From an uncultured Rhodospirillales bacterium (lineage in GTDB: Bacteria > Pseudomonadota > Alphaproteobacteria > Acetobacterales > Acetobacteraceae), in contig CAILMF010000002.1 in NCBI GenBank assembly GCA_903835235.1, forward strand, positions 1 through 51,905: 51,905 nucleotides of DNA, in the 5' to 3' direction. The notes under the pieces were generated by a model, which did not search any database, was not told where the DNA came from, and saw nothing but the letters and a program-made list of their open reading frames with translations. Made by a program: the position numbers and the translations under genes. The number at the start of each line of letters is the position of its first letter. Position 1 is the stretch's first letter. Shown one piece after another: positions 42,504 through 51,479 of the stretch.

Positions 42504-42621
42504 GGGGCAACCTGTGGCTGGGTGTGGCAACGCGTTCTACAGCAGTTTCCGCCCCGGCTGAATCGGGGTTGGCGCCGGTTCAGTATTCTCCGGCGCGTTC
42601 ATCCCGTGCGGCGGGGCCGGC

Positions 42622-43491
42622 TCAGCGCGAGGGGGCGATGACCCGCTCGCCGAACTCGGCCAGCTTCTCCTCGATATCAGGCAGGAAGGCGGTCATCGGC
42701 AGCACCACGCGGCCGACCCCGCGCGCCGCGCGTTCCGCCACCGCCGCCAGCGGGTCTTCCCCCAGCGCACCGGGGCAGCCGGTGATGCGCTCGATCTCAG
42801 CGGGGTCGCGGCCTGCGGCCTCGGCGGCGCGGGCGACCGTGTCGAACAGCGGGAAGATGTCCTGCTGCGCGCCGATGGAGGGGAAGAAGCCCTGGCCCAA
42901 CCGGCCGGCCCGCCGCGCCGCGGCTTCCGAATGGCCGCCGATGATGATCGGCACCTGGCCCCGCACCGGCTTGGGGTTGCTGTTGACGCCCTGGAAGTTG
43001 ACGAACTCCCCGGCATGGCTGGCGCCGTCGCTGGCCCAGAGCGCGCGCATGGCGGCCAGGTATTCATCGGCGCGCTTGCCGCGCTTCTCGAACGGCACGC
43101 CGATGGCGGCGAATTCCTCGCGCAGCCAGCCGACGCCGATGCCGAGTTCGACGCGACCGCCGCTCATGCTGTCCAGCGTCGCCACCTGCTTGGCCAGCAC
43201 CAGCGGCTCGCGCTGCGGCAGGATGATGACGCCGGTCATCAGCTTCAGCCGTGTGGTGGCGGCCAGGGCGAAGGCCATCCAGATCAGCGGGTCCGGATAG
43301 GCAGCGGTGTTCGCCGCGGGCATGCGGCCATTGGCGGAGTAGGGATAGACGCTGTCGTAGCTCTGCGGCAGCACCACATGGTCGATGGCGAGCAGCGTGT
43401 CGAACCCCGCCTGCTCCGCCGCACGCGCCACGCGGGCGGCGCCGGCAGCGTCGGGGAAGTTGATGTTGCCGAAATGCAGCGCGAATTTCAT
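42622..43491 (-). CDS. luciferase-like (LLM class) oxidoreductase 2
   Basis: A 289-aa LLM barrel, F420-dependent-like: MKFALHFGNINFPD, GFDTLLAIDHVVLPQSYDSV, TGVIILPQREPLVLAKQVATLD, GGRVELGIGVGWLREEF and IIIGGHSEAAARRAGRLG. The start ATG at 43491 has GGGAA upstream. It is the last gene of a leftward group with a substrate-binding-fold protein, a NicC-like monooxygenase and a TTT receptor. With the monooxygenase it may oxidise a heteroaromatic or its ring-opened product. Confidence 0.9.
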   Translation of the reverse strand: MKFALHFGNINFPDAAGAARVARAAEQAGFDTLLAIDHVVLPQSYDSVYPYSANGRMPAANTAAYPDPLIWMAFALAATTRLKLMTGVIILPQREPLVLAKQVATLDSMSGGRVELGIGVGWLREEFAAIGVPFEKRGKRADEYLAAMRALWASDGASHAGEFVNFQGVNSNPKPVRGQVPIIIGGHSEAAARRAGRLGQGFFPSIGAQQDIFPLFDTVARAAEAAGRDPAEIERITGCPGALGEDPLAAVAERAARGVGRVVLPMTAFLPDIEEKLAEFGERVIAPSR

Positions 43492-43583
43492 CGCTGTTTC
43501 CCTTCCCTGAAGTCCTGGTCGTCGCCAGAGCGGTGAATGCCGCCCGGGCCACGCGCCACCGCGATGGCGCGCGGCCGGATGCG

Positions 43584-44306
43584 TCAAGCCAGCGGGGCGA
43601 CCGAGAGGCCCTGCACCTTGTGCTCGGCAATGAAGCGCGCGACCAGGCCGCTGCGCTTGGCTTCCTCGACGAAGTCGCGCAGGAAGACAAAGGCGGCGTC
43701 GTTGCCCTTGGCGCAGCCGATGGCCTGCTGCACCGCCATGTACTGGCCATCAAGGATCCGCGCGCCCGGCAGCTTGGCCAGGTCGCCCAGCAGGCCGGGA
43801 CGCAGGCCGGCATAGACCTCCAGCTTGTCGTCGACGAACTTCTGCATCGCCGCGCCGCCGCCGCCGGGCACCAGCACCAGCTGCGCCTGCTTGATGTTCC
43901 GCTCCAGCCACAGCGTATAGGCGGCGCCGGCCGAGGTGGCGATGCGCACGCCCGGGCGGTCGACTTCAGCCAAGCTGGTGATGGGCGAGCCGGCCGGCAC
44001 CAGGTAGGTCGCCTCGATCTCGCAGTACGCGGCGGTGAAGCTGATCTTGGCGGCGCGCTGCGGCTCGGCGCCGATCAGCGCGATGTCCCAGTCGCCGACG
44101 GCGTCGGCCACCTCGTTCGGCCGCGCATAGGGTTTGGGCTGCATCGGCACGCCCAGCCGGTCCGCGATGGCCTTGGCCATGCTGGGGGAGACACCGGTCG
44201 GGTCGCCATTGGGCGCCCGGCCGGTCACCAGCAAGAAGTTGCCCATGTTGACGCCGGCGCGCAGCACGCCGGTGGGGGCCAGCTGGCCGACAATGGCTGA
44301 GGACAT
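43584..44306 (-). CDS. substrate-binding (SBP_bac_3) fold protein without signal peptide
   Basis: A 240-aa protein. LRAGVNMGNFLLV, GVSPSMAKAIADRLGVPMQP, WDIALIGAEPQRAAKISFT and a SPITSLAEVDRPGVRIAT hinge strand are typical of amino-acid-type binding proteins. From the ATG at 44306 (GGAGAA ahead) the N-terminus MSSAIVGQLAPTG is polar, so no signal peptide or lipobox is seen. It may be cytoplasmic and act as an enzyme or sensor on the pathway compound. It lies between the NicC-like and LLM genes. Confidence 0.85.
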   Translation of the reverse strand: MSSAIVGQLAPTGVLRAGVNMGNFLLVTGRAPNGDPTGVSPSMAKAIADRLGVPMQPKPYARPNEVADAVGDWDIALIGAEPQRAAKISFTAAYCEIEATYLVPAGSPITSLAEVDRPGVRIATSAGAAYTLWLERNIKQAQLVLVPGGGGAAMQKFVDDKLEVYAGLRPGLLGDLAKLPGARILDGQYMAVQQAIGCAKGNDAAFVFLRDFVEEAKRSGLVARFIAEHKVQGLSVAPLA

Positions 44307-44325
44307 GCGGGTTCTCCGTGAAAGA

Positions 44326-45432
44326 TCAGGCCGCTTCGGCCAGGGGTGTTGCAAGGGCGTCGTAGCCATAGACCCAGTCGGGGTCGGTGCGCGTGCTCAT
44401 CCACTCGTTGCGATGCGACGTCAGCTGGATTTCGGAGGCGCGGGCGTGGCGCGTCGCGGTGTAGCGGGCGAAGGCACGCTCGGGGTCGCTCTCGGCTTCC
44501 AGGCAGCGCGCCAGCACGGCGGCGTCCTCGATGGCGGAGGTCGCGCCCTGCGCCATGTAGGGCACCATCGGGTGGCAGGCGTCGCCCAGCAGCGCGACGC
44601 GGCCCTGGTGCCAGCGCGGCAGTGGGTCGCGTTCCACCAGCGCCCATTTATGCACCTCCGGGCAGGCGTCCAGCACGGCGCGAACGCGCGGGTGGAAGCC
44701 GGCGAAGGCGGCGCGGAGTTCGGTGAGGTCGCCCTTGCTGGACCAGCTTTCGGTGCGCCAGTTTGGCTCGGGCACGCTGGTCACGAAGTAGACTTCGCTG
44801 CGGTCCGGCTTGGTGTAGTACATCACGATGTGCCGGTCCGGCCCCCACCACTTGGTGCAGTCGTCCAGCAATGGCTCGGCCATCAAGGCGGCCGGGAAGG
44901 TGGCGCGGTAGGCGACGCGGCCGTTGAAGCGCGGTGCCTCGGCCCCGAACAACTGCGTGCGCACCGGGGAATGCACGCCATCCGCGGCCACCACGGCATC
45001 GGCGCTGGCGGTGCCGCCGCAGGTGAAGTGCAGCGTGGTGCCGTCCACCCGCTCCACCGCATGGCCCAGGTGCAGGCAGGCGGCGGGCAGCGCGCTTTCC
45101 AGCGCCGCATGCAGGTCGCCACGATGCAGCAGCAGGTAGGGCGCGCCGTAGCGCTGCTCGAACCGCGCGCCCAGCGTCAGCGTGTGCTTGACCGCGCCGC
45201 TGTCCCATTCGCGGTTGTTCCAGACCTCCGGCGCGAAGGCCGTCGCGCGCAGGCGGTCTTCCAGCCCCAGCGCGCGCAGCACCTTCAGCGCATTGCTGCT
45301 CTGCTGGATGCCGGCGCCGACGCGGGCGAAGCGCTGCGCTTGCTCGTAAACCTCCACCGCGAAGCCACGGCGGGACAGCAGGCCGGCCAGCGTCAGCCCG
45401 CCGATGCCGGCGCCGATGATGGCAATGCGCAT
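44326..45432 (-). CDS. FAD-dependent aromatic monooxygenase, NicC-like (6-hydroxynicotinate 3-monooxygenase family)
   Basis: A 368-aa class A flavoprotein: GAGIGGLTLAGLL at the N-terminus, HRGDLHAALE, ADGVHSPVR and GDACHPMVPYMAQGATSAIED. Close resemblance to Pseudomonas putida NicC includes CxKWWxxDRHxxxYYT and the end DPDWVYGYD. NicC decarboxylates and hydroxylates 6-hydroxynicotinate. Here the substrate may be a related hydroxylated heteroaromatic acid. The ATG at 45432 overlaps the receptor stop as TGATG. Confidence 0.88.
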   Translation of the reverse strand: MRIAIIGAGIGGLTLAGLLSRRGFAVEVYEQAQRFARVGAGIQQSSNALKVLRALGLEDRLRATAFAPEVWNNREWDSGAVKHTLTLGARFEQRYGAPYLLLHRGDLHAALESALPAACLHLGHAVERVDGTTLHFTCGGTASADAVVAADGVHSPVRTQLFGAEAPRFNGRVAYRATFPAALMAEPLLDDCTKWWGPDRHIVMYYTKPDRSEVYFVTSVPEPNWRTESWSSKGDLTELRAAFAGFHPRVRAVLDACPEVHKWALVERDPLPRWHQGRVALLGDACHPMVPYMAQGATSAIEDAAVLARCLEAESDPERAFARYTATRHARASEIQLTSHRNEWMSTRTDPDWVYGYDALATPLAEAA

Positions 45433-46409
45433 CAGTCGCCCATCCGGATATTGGCGCGGCGCACCACCTCGCCCCATTTGGCGATCTCGGCGTGGATCAT
45501 GGCGCTGAACTCGGCGGGCGTGCCGGGCTTGGGTTCGGCGCCGATCTTCAGCATCCGCTCGCGCACGGCGGGGTCGTGCATCAGGCGGACCAGCTCAGTG
45601 TTCAGGCGGGTCACGATCTCGGGCGGCGTGCCGGTCTTCACCGAGACCCCGCCCCAGCTATAGGCGCCGTAGCCGGGCAGGCCCTGCTCGGCGATGGTCG
45701 GCAGCGCCGGCATCAGGGCAGAGCGTTGCGGCGTGGAGATACCGAGCGGGCGCAGCAGCCCGGCCTGCACCGGCTGCACCGCGGTCGGCGCGTCGGAGAA
45801 CATCATGTCGACATGCCCGCCCAGCAGGTCGGCCATGGCCGGCGCGCTGCCGCGATACGGCACCTGGCGCAGCTGCACCCCGGCCTGCATGGCGAACAAC
45901 TCGCCAGCCAGGTGCGTGCCGCCGCCATAGCCTGAATGGCTGTAGCTGAGCGACCCCGGCGCCGCCTTGGCCTTGGCGATCAGTTCCGCAATCGAGCGGA
46001 TCGGCGTCTCCGGCTTCACGACAAGTATGATTGGGTAGTAGGCCGAGAGCGTGACGTGCACGAAGTCGCGCTCGATGTCGTAGCTCAGGTTGGGCTGCAG
46101 GCTGGGCAGCACGCTGAGGTGGATGACGCTGAACAACAACGTATAACCATCGGCCGGGGCGCGCTGCACGGTCTCGGCGGCGACGACGCCATTGGCCCCC
46201 GTGCGGTTCTCGATCACCACCGGCTGGCCCAGCGCCTCGCTGAGCGGTTGCGCCACGATGCGGGCATTCTGGTCGATCGGCCCGCCCGGCGCGAAGGGCA
46301 CGATGATGCGGAGCGGCCGGTTGGGCCAGGGCGCCTGGGCCAACGCGGGCGCGGCGAGCAGCCCCGCGGGCGCGGCCAGCAGCGTGCGGCGGCGGATGGT
46401 TGAGGGCAT
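45432..46409 (-). CDS. TTT-family (Bug) periplasmic solute receptor 6
   Basis: A 325-aa exported protein, start ATG at 46409 with GGGAA ahead. The twin-arginine-like signal TIRRRTLLAAPAGLLAAPALA precedes WPNRPLRIIVPFAPGGPID, NRTGANGVV and ADGYTLL. Its stop overlaps the NicC-like start, so it probably delivers that enzyme's substrate. It is divergent from receptor 7, with a 157-bp shared promoter region. Confidence 0.92.
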   Translation of the reverse strand: MPSTIRRRTLLAAPAGLLAAPALAQAPWPNRPLRIIVPFAPGGPIDQNARIVAQPLSEALGQPVVIENRTGANGVVAAETVQRAPADGYTLLFSVIHLSVLPSLQPNLSYDIERDFVHVTLSAYYPIILVVKPETPIRSIAELIAKAKAAPGSLSYSHSGYGGGTHLAGELFAMQAGVQLRQVPYRGSAPAMADLLGGHVDMMFSDAPTAVQPVQAGLLRPLGISTPQRSALMPALPTIAEQGLPGYGAYSWGGVSVKTGTPPEIVTRLNTELVRLMHDPAVRERMLKIGAEPKPGTPAEFSAMIHAEIAKWGEVVRRANIRMGD

Positions 46410-46566
46410 GGACGTTCCCGTTGCTTGCCGGCGCTGTGGCCGGGGCGGCAAGTGTAGGACGCGTCTCGCGCTGCTGGCCAGCCGGCGCGACGGCGATTGT
46501 TTCCGCGCCGGCGGAGGCGCTAGGCTGGGCGCAACAGGCGGCCAAGACCGCCGGGAGGAACCGCCG

Positions 46567-47532
46567 ATGCTGCAACGTCTCAGCCTTGCCCTGGCCCTGT
46601 TCGCCGCCCTGCCCGCCGCCCAGGCGCAGGAGGCGTTTCCCACCCGGCCGATCCGCTTCGTGGTGCCCTTCGCGCCTGGTGGCTCCAACGACTTCGTCGC
46701 CCGGCTGATGGCGCCGCGCATGGCCGCCACGCTGGGCCAGCCCGTGGTGATCGAGACGCGGTCCGGCGCCGGCGGCGTCACCGGCGTGGAGCTGGCGGCC
46801 AAGGCGCCGGCCGATGGCCATACCGTGGCGCTGGGCACCACCGGTGCCATCGTGATCGGGCCGAGCCTGATGGCGCCGCCGCCGTTCAACCCGCAGCGCG
46901 ACCTGGCGCCGATCACGCTGGCGATGAACGTGCAGGTGCCGGTGGTGGTGCCGGCGCGCTCGCCCTTCCGCAGCCTGGGCGACCTGATCGCGGCCGCGAA
47001 GGCGCGGCCGGGCACCATCACCTTCGGCTCCTCCGGCGCCGGCAGCATGCCGCATCTGACCGGGGAGTTGATCGCGCAGATGGCCGGGGTGCGGCTGGTG
47101 CATGTGCCCTACCGCGGCGGCGGGCCGGTGGGCACCGCGCTGCTGGCGGCGGAGGTGGATAGCGGGCTGTCGGACATGCCGGTCTTCCTGCCGCATCACC
47201 GCGCCGGCACGCTGCGGATCATCGCCGTCGGCAGCCCGCAGCGGCTGCCCTTCCTGCCGGAGGTGCCGACGCTGGCGGAAAGCGGGCTGGGGCAGATCGA
47301 GACCAGCAACTGGCATGGGCTGGTCACCGCCGGCGCGGTGCCGGAAGCGGTGCTGGTGAAGCTGCACGCCGCCGCCGCCGCCGCGCTGCATGAGCCGGAG
47401 GTGGTGCGGGTCATCACCGAACAGGGCATGGAGCCGGTGGGCGGCAGCCGCGCCGATTTCGCCGCGCTGATCCGCGCCGATACGTTGAAATGGGCCGAGG
47501 TGATCCGGCGCGGCAACATTCGGCCGGAGTAG
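46567..47532 (+). CDS. TTT-family (Bug) periplasmic solute receptor 7
   Basis: A 321-aa exported protein, start ATG at 46567 with GGAGGAA ahead. The signal MLQRLSLALALFAALPAAQA precedes FPTRPIRFVVPFAPGGSND, RSGAGGVTG and ADGHTVA. It is a single-gene unit, divergent from receptor 6 and convergent with the amidohydrolase gene, with a hairpin-rich gap between. Confidence 0.92.
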   Translation: MLQRLSLALALFAALPAAQAQEAFPTRPIRFVVPFAPGGSNDFVARLMAPRMAATLGQPVVIETRSGAGGVTGVELAAKAPADGHTVALGTTGAIVIGPSLMAPPPFNPQRDLAPITLAMNVQVPVVVPARSPFRSLGDLIAAAKARPGTITFGSSGAGSMPHLTGELIAQMAGVRLVHVPYRGGGPVGTALLAAEVDSGLSDMPVFLPHHRAGTLRIIAVGSPQRLPFLPEVPTLAESGLGQIETSNWHGLVTAGAVPEAVLVKLHAAAAAALHEPEVVRVITEQGMEPVGGSRADFAALIRADTLKWAEVIRRGNIRPE

Positions 47533-47690
47533 CCGCCGGGGGGAGCACCCCCGGCCCGTATTCAGCGGCCCGCACGGCGCGGGCCGAGCCGCCGGATGGC
47601 GGCCGCGGCCTTGTGGCCGCGCACTCAAGGGCCACAGAGGCGGCCGGCATCACGCAAATGCGTGCCTTCGCAAGGCGCGACCGAGGGGCA

Positions 47691-47711
47691 CGCGAAGGCA
47701 TTGCCTTCGCG
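47691..47711. terminator. palindromic hairpin between convergent genes
   Basis: CGCGAAGGCA, one base, TGCCTTCGCG: a perfect 10-bp inverted repeat ending 10 bp before the amidohydrolase stop. Related short palindromes (gtgccttcgcaaggc and a GGCCGCGGCC cluster) lie just upstream at 47590-47690. No T-tract. Confidence 0.4.
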
Positions 47712-47720
47712 CGCGCCATT

Positions 47721-48806
47721 TCACGTGGTGATCTTCAGCAGCTTCGCCGCCGTCTCGCCCAGCACGGCACGCTTCTGCGCGTCGTTCAGCGAGTTGGACG
47801 CCATGATGTGGTCGACCGGATCGAGCACCCAGGGGTAGGGCCAGTCGCTGCCCATGACCATCTGCATGGCGCCGGTGACGGCCTGCTGGTGGCGGATGGC
47901 TTCCGGCGTGAATACCAGGCTGTCGAACCAGATCTGCTTCAGATACTCGGTCGGCTTCTTCTTCAGCGTGATCGAGCTGTCGCAGCCCGCCGGGTTCAGC
48001 CGGCAGCCATGGTCGAAGCGGTCGGCATAATGGGTCAGGAAGCCGCCGCCATGCGCCGCAATGACCTTCAGGCCCGGCGCCTTGTCGAAGACGCCCTCGA
48101 AGATCAGGTGCGCCAGCGCGATGGTGGTGCCCAGCGGGTTGCCGATGACGTTGGTCAGGTAGCCATTGCCGGCCAGGCGCTGGTTCAGCTGCGGCACGCC
48201 CTGCGGGTGGATGAACACCACGGCGCCCAGCTCATCGGCCTTCTGCCAGACCGGGTCGAAGCGCTTGTCGGAAAGCTCCAGCGCACCGACTTCGGCGCCC
48301 ACCGCAATGCCCTTCAGGCCCTGGCTGCGGATGGCCTTTTCCATCTCGCGCACCGCCAGCTGCGGGTCCTGCATGGTCAGGCCGGCGAAGCCCGCGAAGC
48401 GGTCCGGATGCGCGGCGCAGAGCGCGGCCATGCTCTCATTGGTCTTCTCGACCACGCGGGCGGCGGTATCCCGCGGCACGCCGTACCAGTGCGGGTTCAC
48501 CGAGAGCACCTCCATGTCCACCTTCTGGCGGTCCATGGCGGCGAAGCGTTCCTCGACGCTGTCGATGGGGCTTTCGCGCGCGCCGGGTGGGCCGGCGTAG
48601 ATGTTGTCGCGCGTCATGCCCTGCAGCGCCGCCGCTTCCGGGAAGATGCAATGGGCGTGCACGTCGATGGTCTTGACCCGGCGGCCGCCGACCGAGACGG
48701 CCTGGCGGCGCGGGGCGGTGCCTTGGGCGTGCGCGTCGTGCAGCAGGCCGCAGCCGCAGAACAAGGCGCCGGCCGCGGCGCCGAACAGGTTTCTACGCGT
48801 TTTCAT
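47721..48806 (-). CDS. exported amidohydrolase-2 family protein (ACMSD / gamma-resorcylate decarboxylase type)
   Basis: A 361-aa TIM-barrel metalloenzyme with His50 and His52 in TIDVHAHCIF, HPQG, AAHGGGFLTHYADR and the catalytic Asp in MGSDWPYPWV. This set matches ACMSD-like non-hydrolytic decarboxylases. An N-terminal signal with twin arginines (KTRRNLFGAAAGALFCGCG) indicates export or a lipoprotein, unusual for the cytoplasmic family. The ATG at 48806 has GGGGGA nine bases ahead. Decarboxylation or hydrolysis of an aromatic acid is likely; the substrate is unknown. Confidence 0.88.
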   Translation of the reverse strand: MKTRRNLFGAAAGALFCGCGLLHDAHAQGTAPRRQAVSVGGRRVKTIDVHAHCIFPEAAALQGMTRDNIYAGPPGARESPIDSVEERFAAMDRQKVDMEVLSVNPHWYGVPRDTAARVVEKTNESMAALCAAHPDRFAGFAGLTMQDPQLAVREMEKAIRSQGLKGIAVGAEVGALELSDKRFDPVWQKADELGAVVFIHPQGVPQLNQRLAGNGYLTNVIGNPLGTTIALAHLIFEGVFDKAPGLKVIAAHGGGFLTHYADRFDHGCRLNPAGCDSSITLKKKPTEYLKQIWFDSLVFTPEAIRHQQAVTGAMQMVMGSDWPYPWVLDPVDHIMASNSLNDAQKRAVLGETAAKLLKITT

Positions 48807-48919
48807 GGACGACATTCCCCCGAGCTTCTTGGTCCCCGGAGGCTGGCGCGATTTGCTGGGTCGCGCCAGGGGTTATTCAATGCTGCAACGCAAGATTTAC
48901 GTGGCTGTGACCAGCAGGC

Positions 48920-50509
48920 TCAGCGCCGCTCACGCCGGACGTTCCAGAAGATCGGCACCGGGTTCTCAATGAGACCGGTGAGGTTGCTGCGCCAGGCCGG
49001 CGGCACGGTGAACTGCCCGGCCAGCGAGAGGCTGACCGCGGCATGGGCGCGGCCCTGGATTTCCGCCGCCACTGCGCGCTGCGCCGGCAGGCCGATGGCG
49101 GCGCCGAAGCGGGCCAGCAGCCCGGTCGTCGCCTCGTCGCAGGCCCAGCCCGGGAAGTTCTGGCAGTTGTTGGCAATGGGGTAGTTGCTGAGCGGCGTGG
49201 CCAGGTCCTCGGCGGCCCAGATCAGCGGCAGCACCGACCAGCCGCCATTGCCCACGGGGCTGCGGCTCCAGCGCTGCTGCGCCACCGAGGACCAGTCGGT
49301 CGCGCGGACCTGCACGTTGAAGCCAGCCTGGCGCAGCCGGTCGATGGTGACCAGCGAAATGGTGTTGATGACCGGCACGTCGGTACTTTGCAGCACGACG
49401 ATCGGCTCATTCGCATAGCCGGCTTCCCGCAGCAGGGCGCGGGCACGGGCCAGGCTGGGCTGGCGCAGCGGCTCGGCGCCGGCGGCGTTGTCGTAGGGCG
49501 AGCCGCAGGTGAAGACCGAGAGGCATTGCGCCATGTGCATGTCGGCGGGCAGGCCCAGCGCCGCCATGAACTCCGACTGGTCCATCAGCTGCTGCACCGC
49601 CTGGCGGACCAGCGGCTTGTCGAAGGGCGGCTGCGACTGGTTCAGCACCACCACGCCCATGAATTGCGGCGCGCCGGCACCCCGGGCGACGCGAATATTG
49701 GGGTCACGGCGCATCGCCGCCAGGTAGTCGAAGGGGGCGCGCTGGATGTAGTCCACCTCGCCCCGCTGCAACGCCGCCACCTTGGTCGCGACATCGGGGA
49801 TGGAGACGAAGTCGGCGCGGGCGAAATGCACCACCTTGCCGCCGGCGGTGCCGTCCGCCGGTTCGGCGCGCGGCCGATAGCGCGGGTTGTGCAGGAACAC
49901 CGCGCGGTCGCCGGGGCGGAACTCGGCGGCAGCGAAGCGATAGGGGCCGGAGCCGATGACCTCGGGGATCGGCTTGGTCGGGTCGGTCGCGGCCAGCCGG
50001 GCCGGCATCATCACGGGGATGTTGCTGCTGGACTTGCCCAGCGCCTGGATGACGAAGCCGAAGGGGCGGGCGAGGGTCAGGCGGAAGCGCTTGCTGTCCA
50101 CCACCTCCAGCGAGGCAGTGGCGGCCAGCATCAGCCTGCCCATGCCGTCGCGTGCGCCCCAGCGGCGGATGCTGGCGACGCAGTCCTCCGCCGTCACCGG
50201 CGTGCCGTCATGCCATTCCAGCCCGTCGCGCAGGGTGAAGTCGTAGCGCATATTGTCGGGGCTGACGGTCCAGCCTTCCAGCATCTGCGGCTTGTACGCG
50301 CCGGTGCTGTCCTGCGCGATCAGCTGGTCGAACACCATCAGCGCGAAATTGCGGGTCAGGTAAGCGCTGGTGATGACGGGGTCGAGGATCTGCAACTCGC
50401 CATCCAGCGAGATGCGCAGCGGTGCCGGGTCCAGCGCTGGCTGCGCCTGGGCGGGCTGGGCCTGGGCCGGCGCGGCCAGCAGCAGCAGGCCGAGGAGGAG
50501 GCGCTTCAT
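48920..50509 (-). CDS. ABC transporter periplasmic substrate-binding protein, family 5 (peptide/nickel type)
   Basis: A 529-aa SBP_bac_5 protein. The signal peptide MKRLLLGLLLLAAPAQA is followed by a duplicated AQPAQAQP cleavage region. Family motifs are DPVITSAYLTRNFALMVFDQLI, LEGWTVSPDNMRYDFTLRDGLEWHDGTPVTAED and IGSGPYRF. These receptors bind oligopeptides, or many other ligands. No permease or ATPase genes are adjacent. The start overlaps the TauD-like stop (ATGA), so the two form an operon. Confidence 0.92.
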   Translation of the reverse strand: MKRLLLGLLLLAAPAQAQPAQAQPALDPAPLRISLDGELQILDPVITSAYLTRNFALMVFDQLIAQDSTGAYKPQMLEGWTVSPDNMRYDFTLRDGLEWHDGTPVTAEDCVASIRRWGARDGMGRLMLAATASLEVVDSKRFRLTLARPFGFVIQALGKSSSNIPVMMPARLAATDPTKPIPEVIGSGPYRFAAAEFRPGDRAVFLHNPRYRPRAEPADGTAGGKVVHFARADFVSIPDVATKVAALQRGEVDYIQRAPFDYLAAMRRDPNIRVARGAGAPQFMGVVVLNQSQPPFDKPLVRQAVQQLMDQSEFMAALGLPADMHMAQCLSVFTCGSPYDNAAGAEPLRQPSLARARALLREAGYANEPIVVLQSTDVPVINTISLVTIDRLRQAGFNVQVRATDWSSVAQQRWSRSPVGNGGWSVLPLIWAAEDLATPLSNYPIANNCQNFPGWACDEATTGLLARFGAAIGLPAQRAVAAEIQGRAHAAVSLSLAGQFTVPPAWRSNLTGLIENPVPIFWNVRRERR

Positions 50510-51354
50510 GCCTCGCGGGCCATCAGCGCGGTGCGGCGCAGCGTGCGCGGCTGGCTGTTGTCGAAGGGTTCCCGCGCATGTTGCAGCGTGCGGTTGTTCC
50601 ACAGCACCAGGTCATCAGGGCGCCATTTATGGCGGTAGATGGCGGTGCTGGCGTTGATGCAGGCGCGCACCTGATCCAACAGCGCCTGGGCCGCGTCATC
50701 TGCCATGCCGGCGATGCTGCGGGTCAGCTCCCGCCGGCCGATCCAGAGCGACCGGCGGCCCGTCTCGGGTTCCTGCCAGACCAGCTTGTGGTCGTTGTGG
50801 ACGATCGTCTCCGGCGCGATGGAGACGTTGTAGCGTTGGGCGGTCTCGGCATCGTAGTGGCGGCCGGTGCGGGCGGTGAGGGTGGCGATGCGGTCGCGCA
50901 GCGCGGCGGGCATGGCGGCGAGCACCTGCGAGGTGTCGCAGAACAGCGTGTCGCCACCCTCGGCAGGGATATCGATGGCATAGAGCATCAGCGCCGCCAG
51001 CGGTTCGGGGAAGAACAGCTGGTCCATGTGCAGCCGCAGTTCGCCCTGGCCGAAGACGCCATCCGGCAGCACGTTGGAGACGTGGGAGGAATATCCGTCC
51101 TTCGGCTGCACCTTGTTGTACTCGCGGATTTCGGTGGTGCCGAAGACTTCGCCGAAGCGCTGCTGCTGGTCCGGCGAGACGGGCTGGCCACGCAGCACCA
51201 GCACCTGGTACTGGCGATAGGCGGCGCGCAGGGTCTCGGCGGCGTCGGGCGTGATCGGCGCGGCGATATCGAAGCCGATGATCTCGGCGGCGAAACCTGG
51301 TCCAACAGGGCGGAAGGCAAGGCGGCCCGTGGCGGTGCTGACGCTGGCGCTCAT
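50506..51354 (-). CDS. TauD/TfdA family alpha-ketoglutarate-dependent dioxygenase
   Basis: A 282-aa protein. The iron ligands are His109 and Asp111 (LHMDQLFF) and His259 (TLQHARE). Arg270 fits the 2-oxoglutarate clamp. The family includes taurine and 2,4-D dioxygenases; substrate here unknown. The ATG at 51354 has AGGAGG seven bases ahead. It is co-transcribed with the SBP_bac_5 receptor, which probably supplies its substrate. Confidence 0.92.
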   Translation of the reverse strand: MSASVSTATGRLAFRPVGPGFAAEIIGFDIAAPITPDAAETLRAAYRQYQVLVLRGQPVSPDQQQRFGEVFGTTEIREYNKVQPKDGYSSHVSNVLPDGVFGQGELRLHMDQLFFPEPLAALMLYAIDIPAEGGDTLFCDTSQVLAAMPAALRDRIATLTARTGRHYDAETAQRYNVSIAPETIVHNDHKLVWQEPETGRRSLWIGRRELTRSIAGMADDAAQALLDQVRACINASTAIYRHKWRPDDLVLWNNRTLQHAREPFDNSQPRTLRRTALMAREA

Positions 51355-51479
51355 GTCCCGGCCTCCTGTCCAGGTCGGGATCATCGCGCCGAAGCGGCGG
51401 CGGCTGCAACCTTCGTTGCCAGAGCCCGATCCGCGGGGGCGGCATCGGCGGGGCGGTGAAGCCGTCGCTCGGACCAAGG

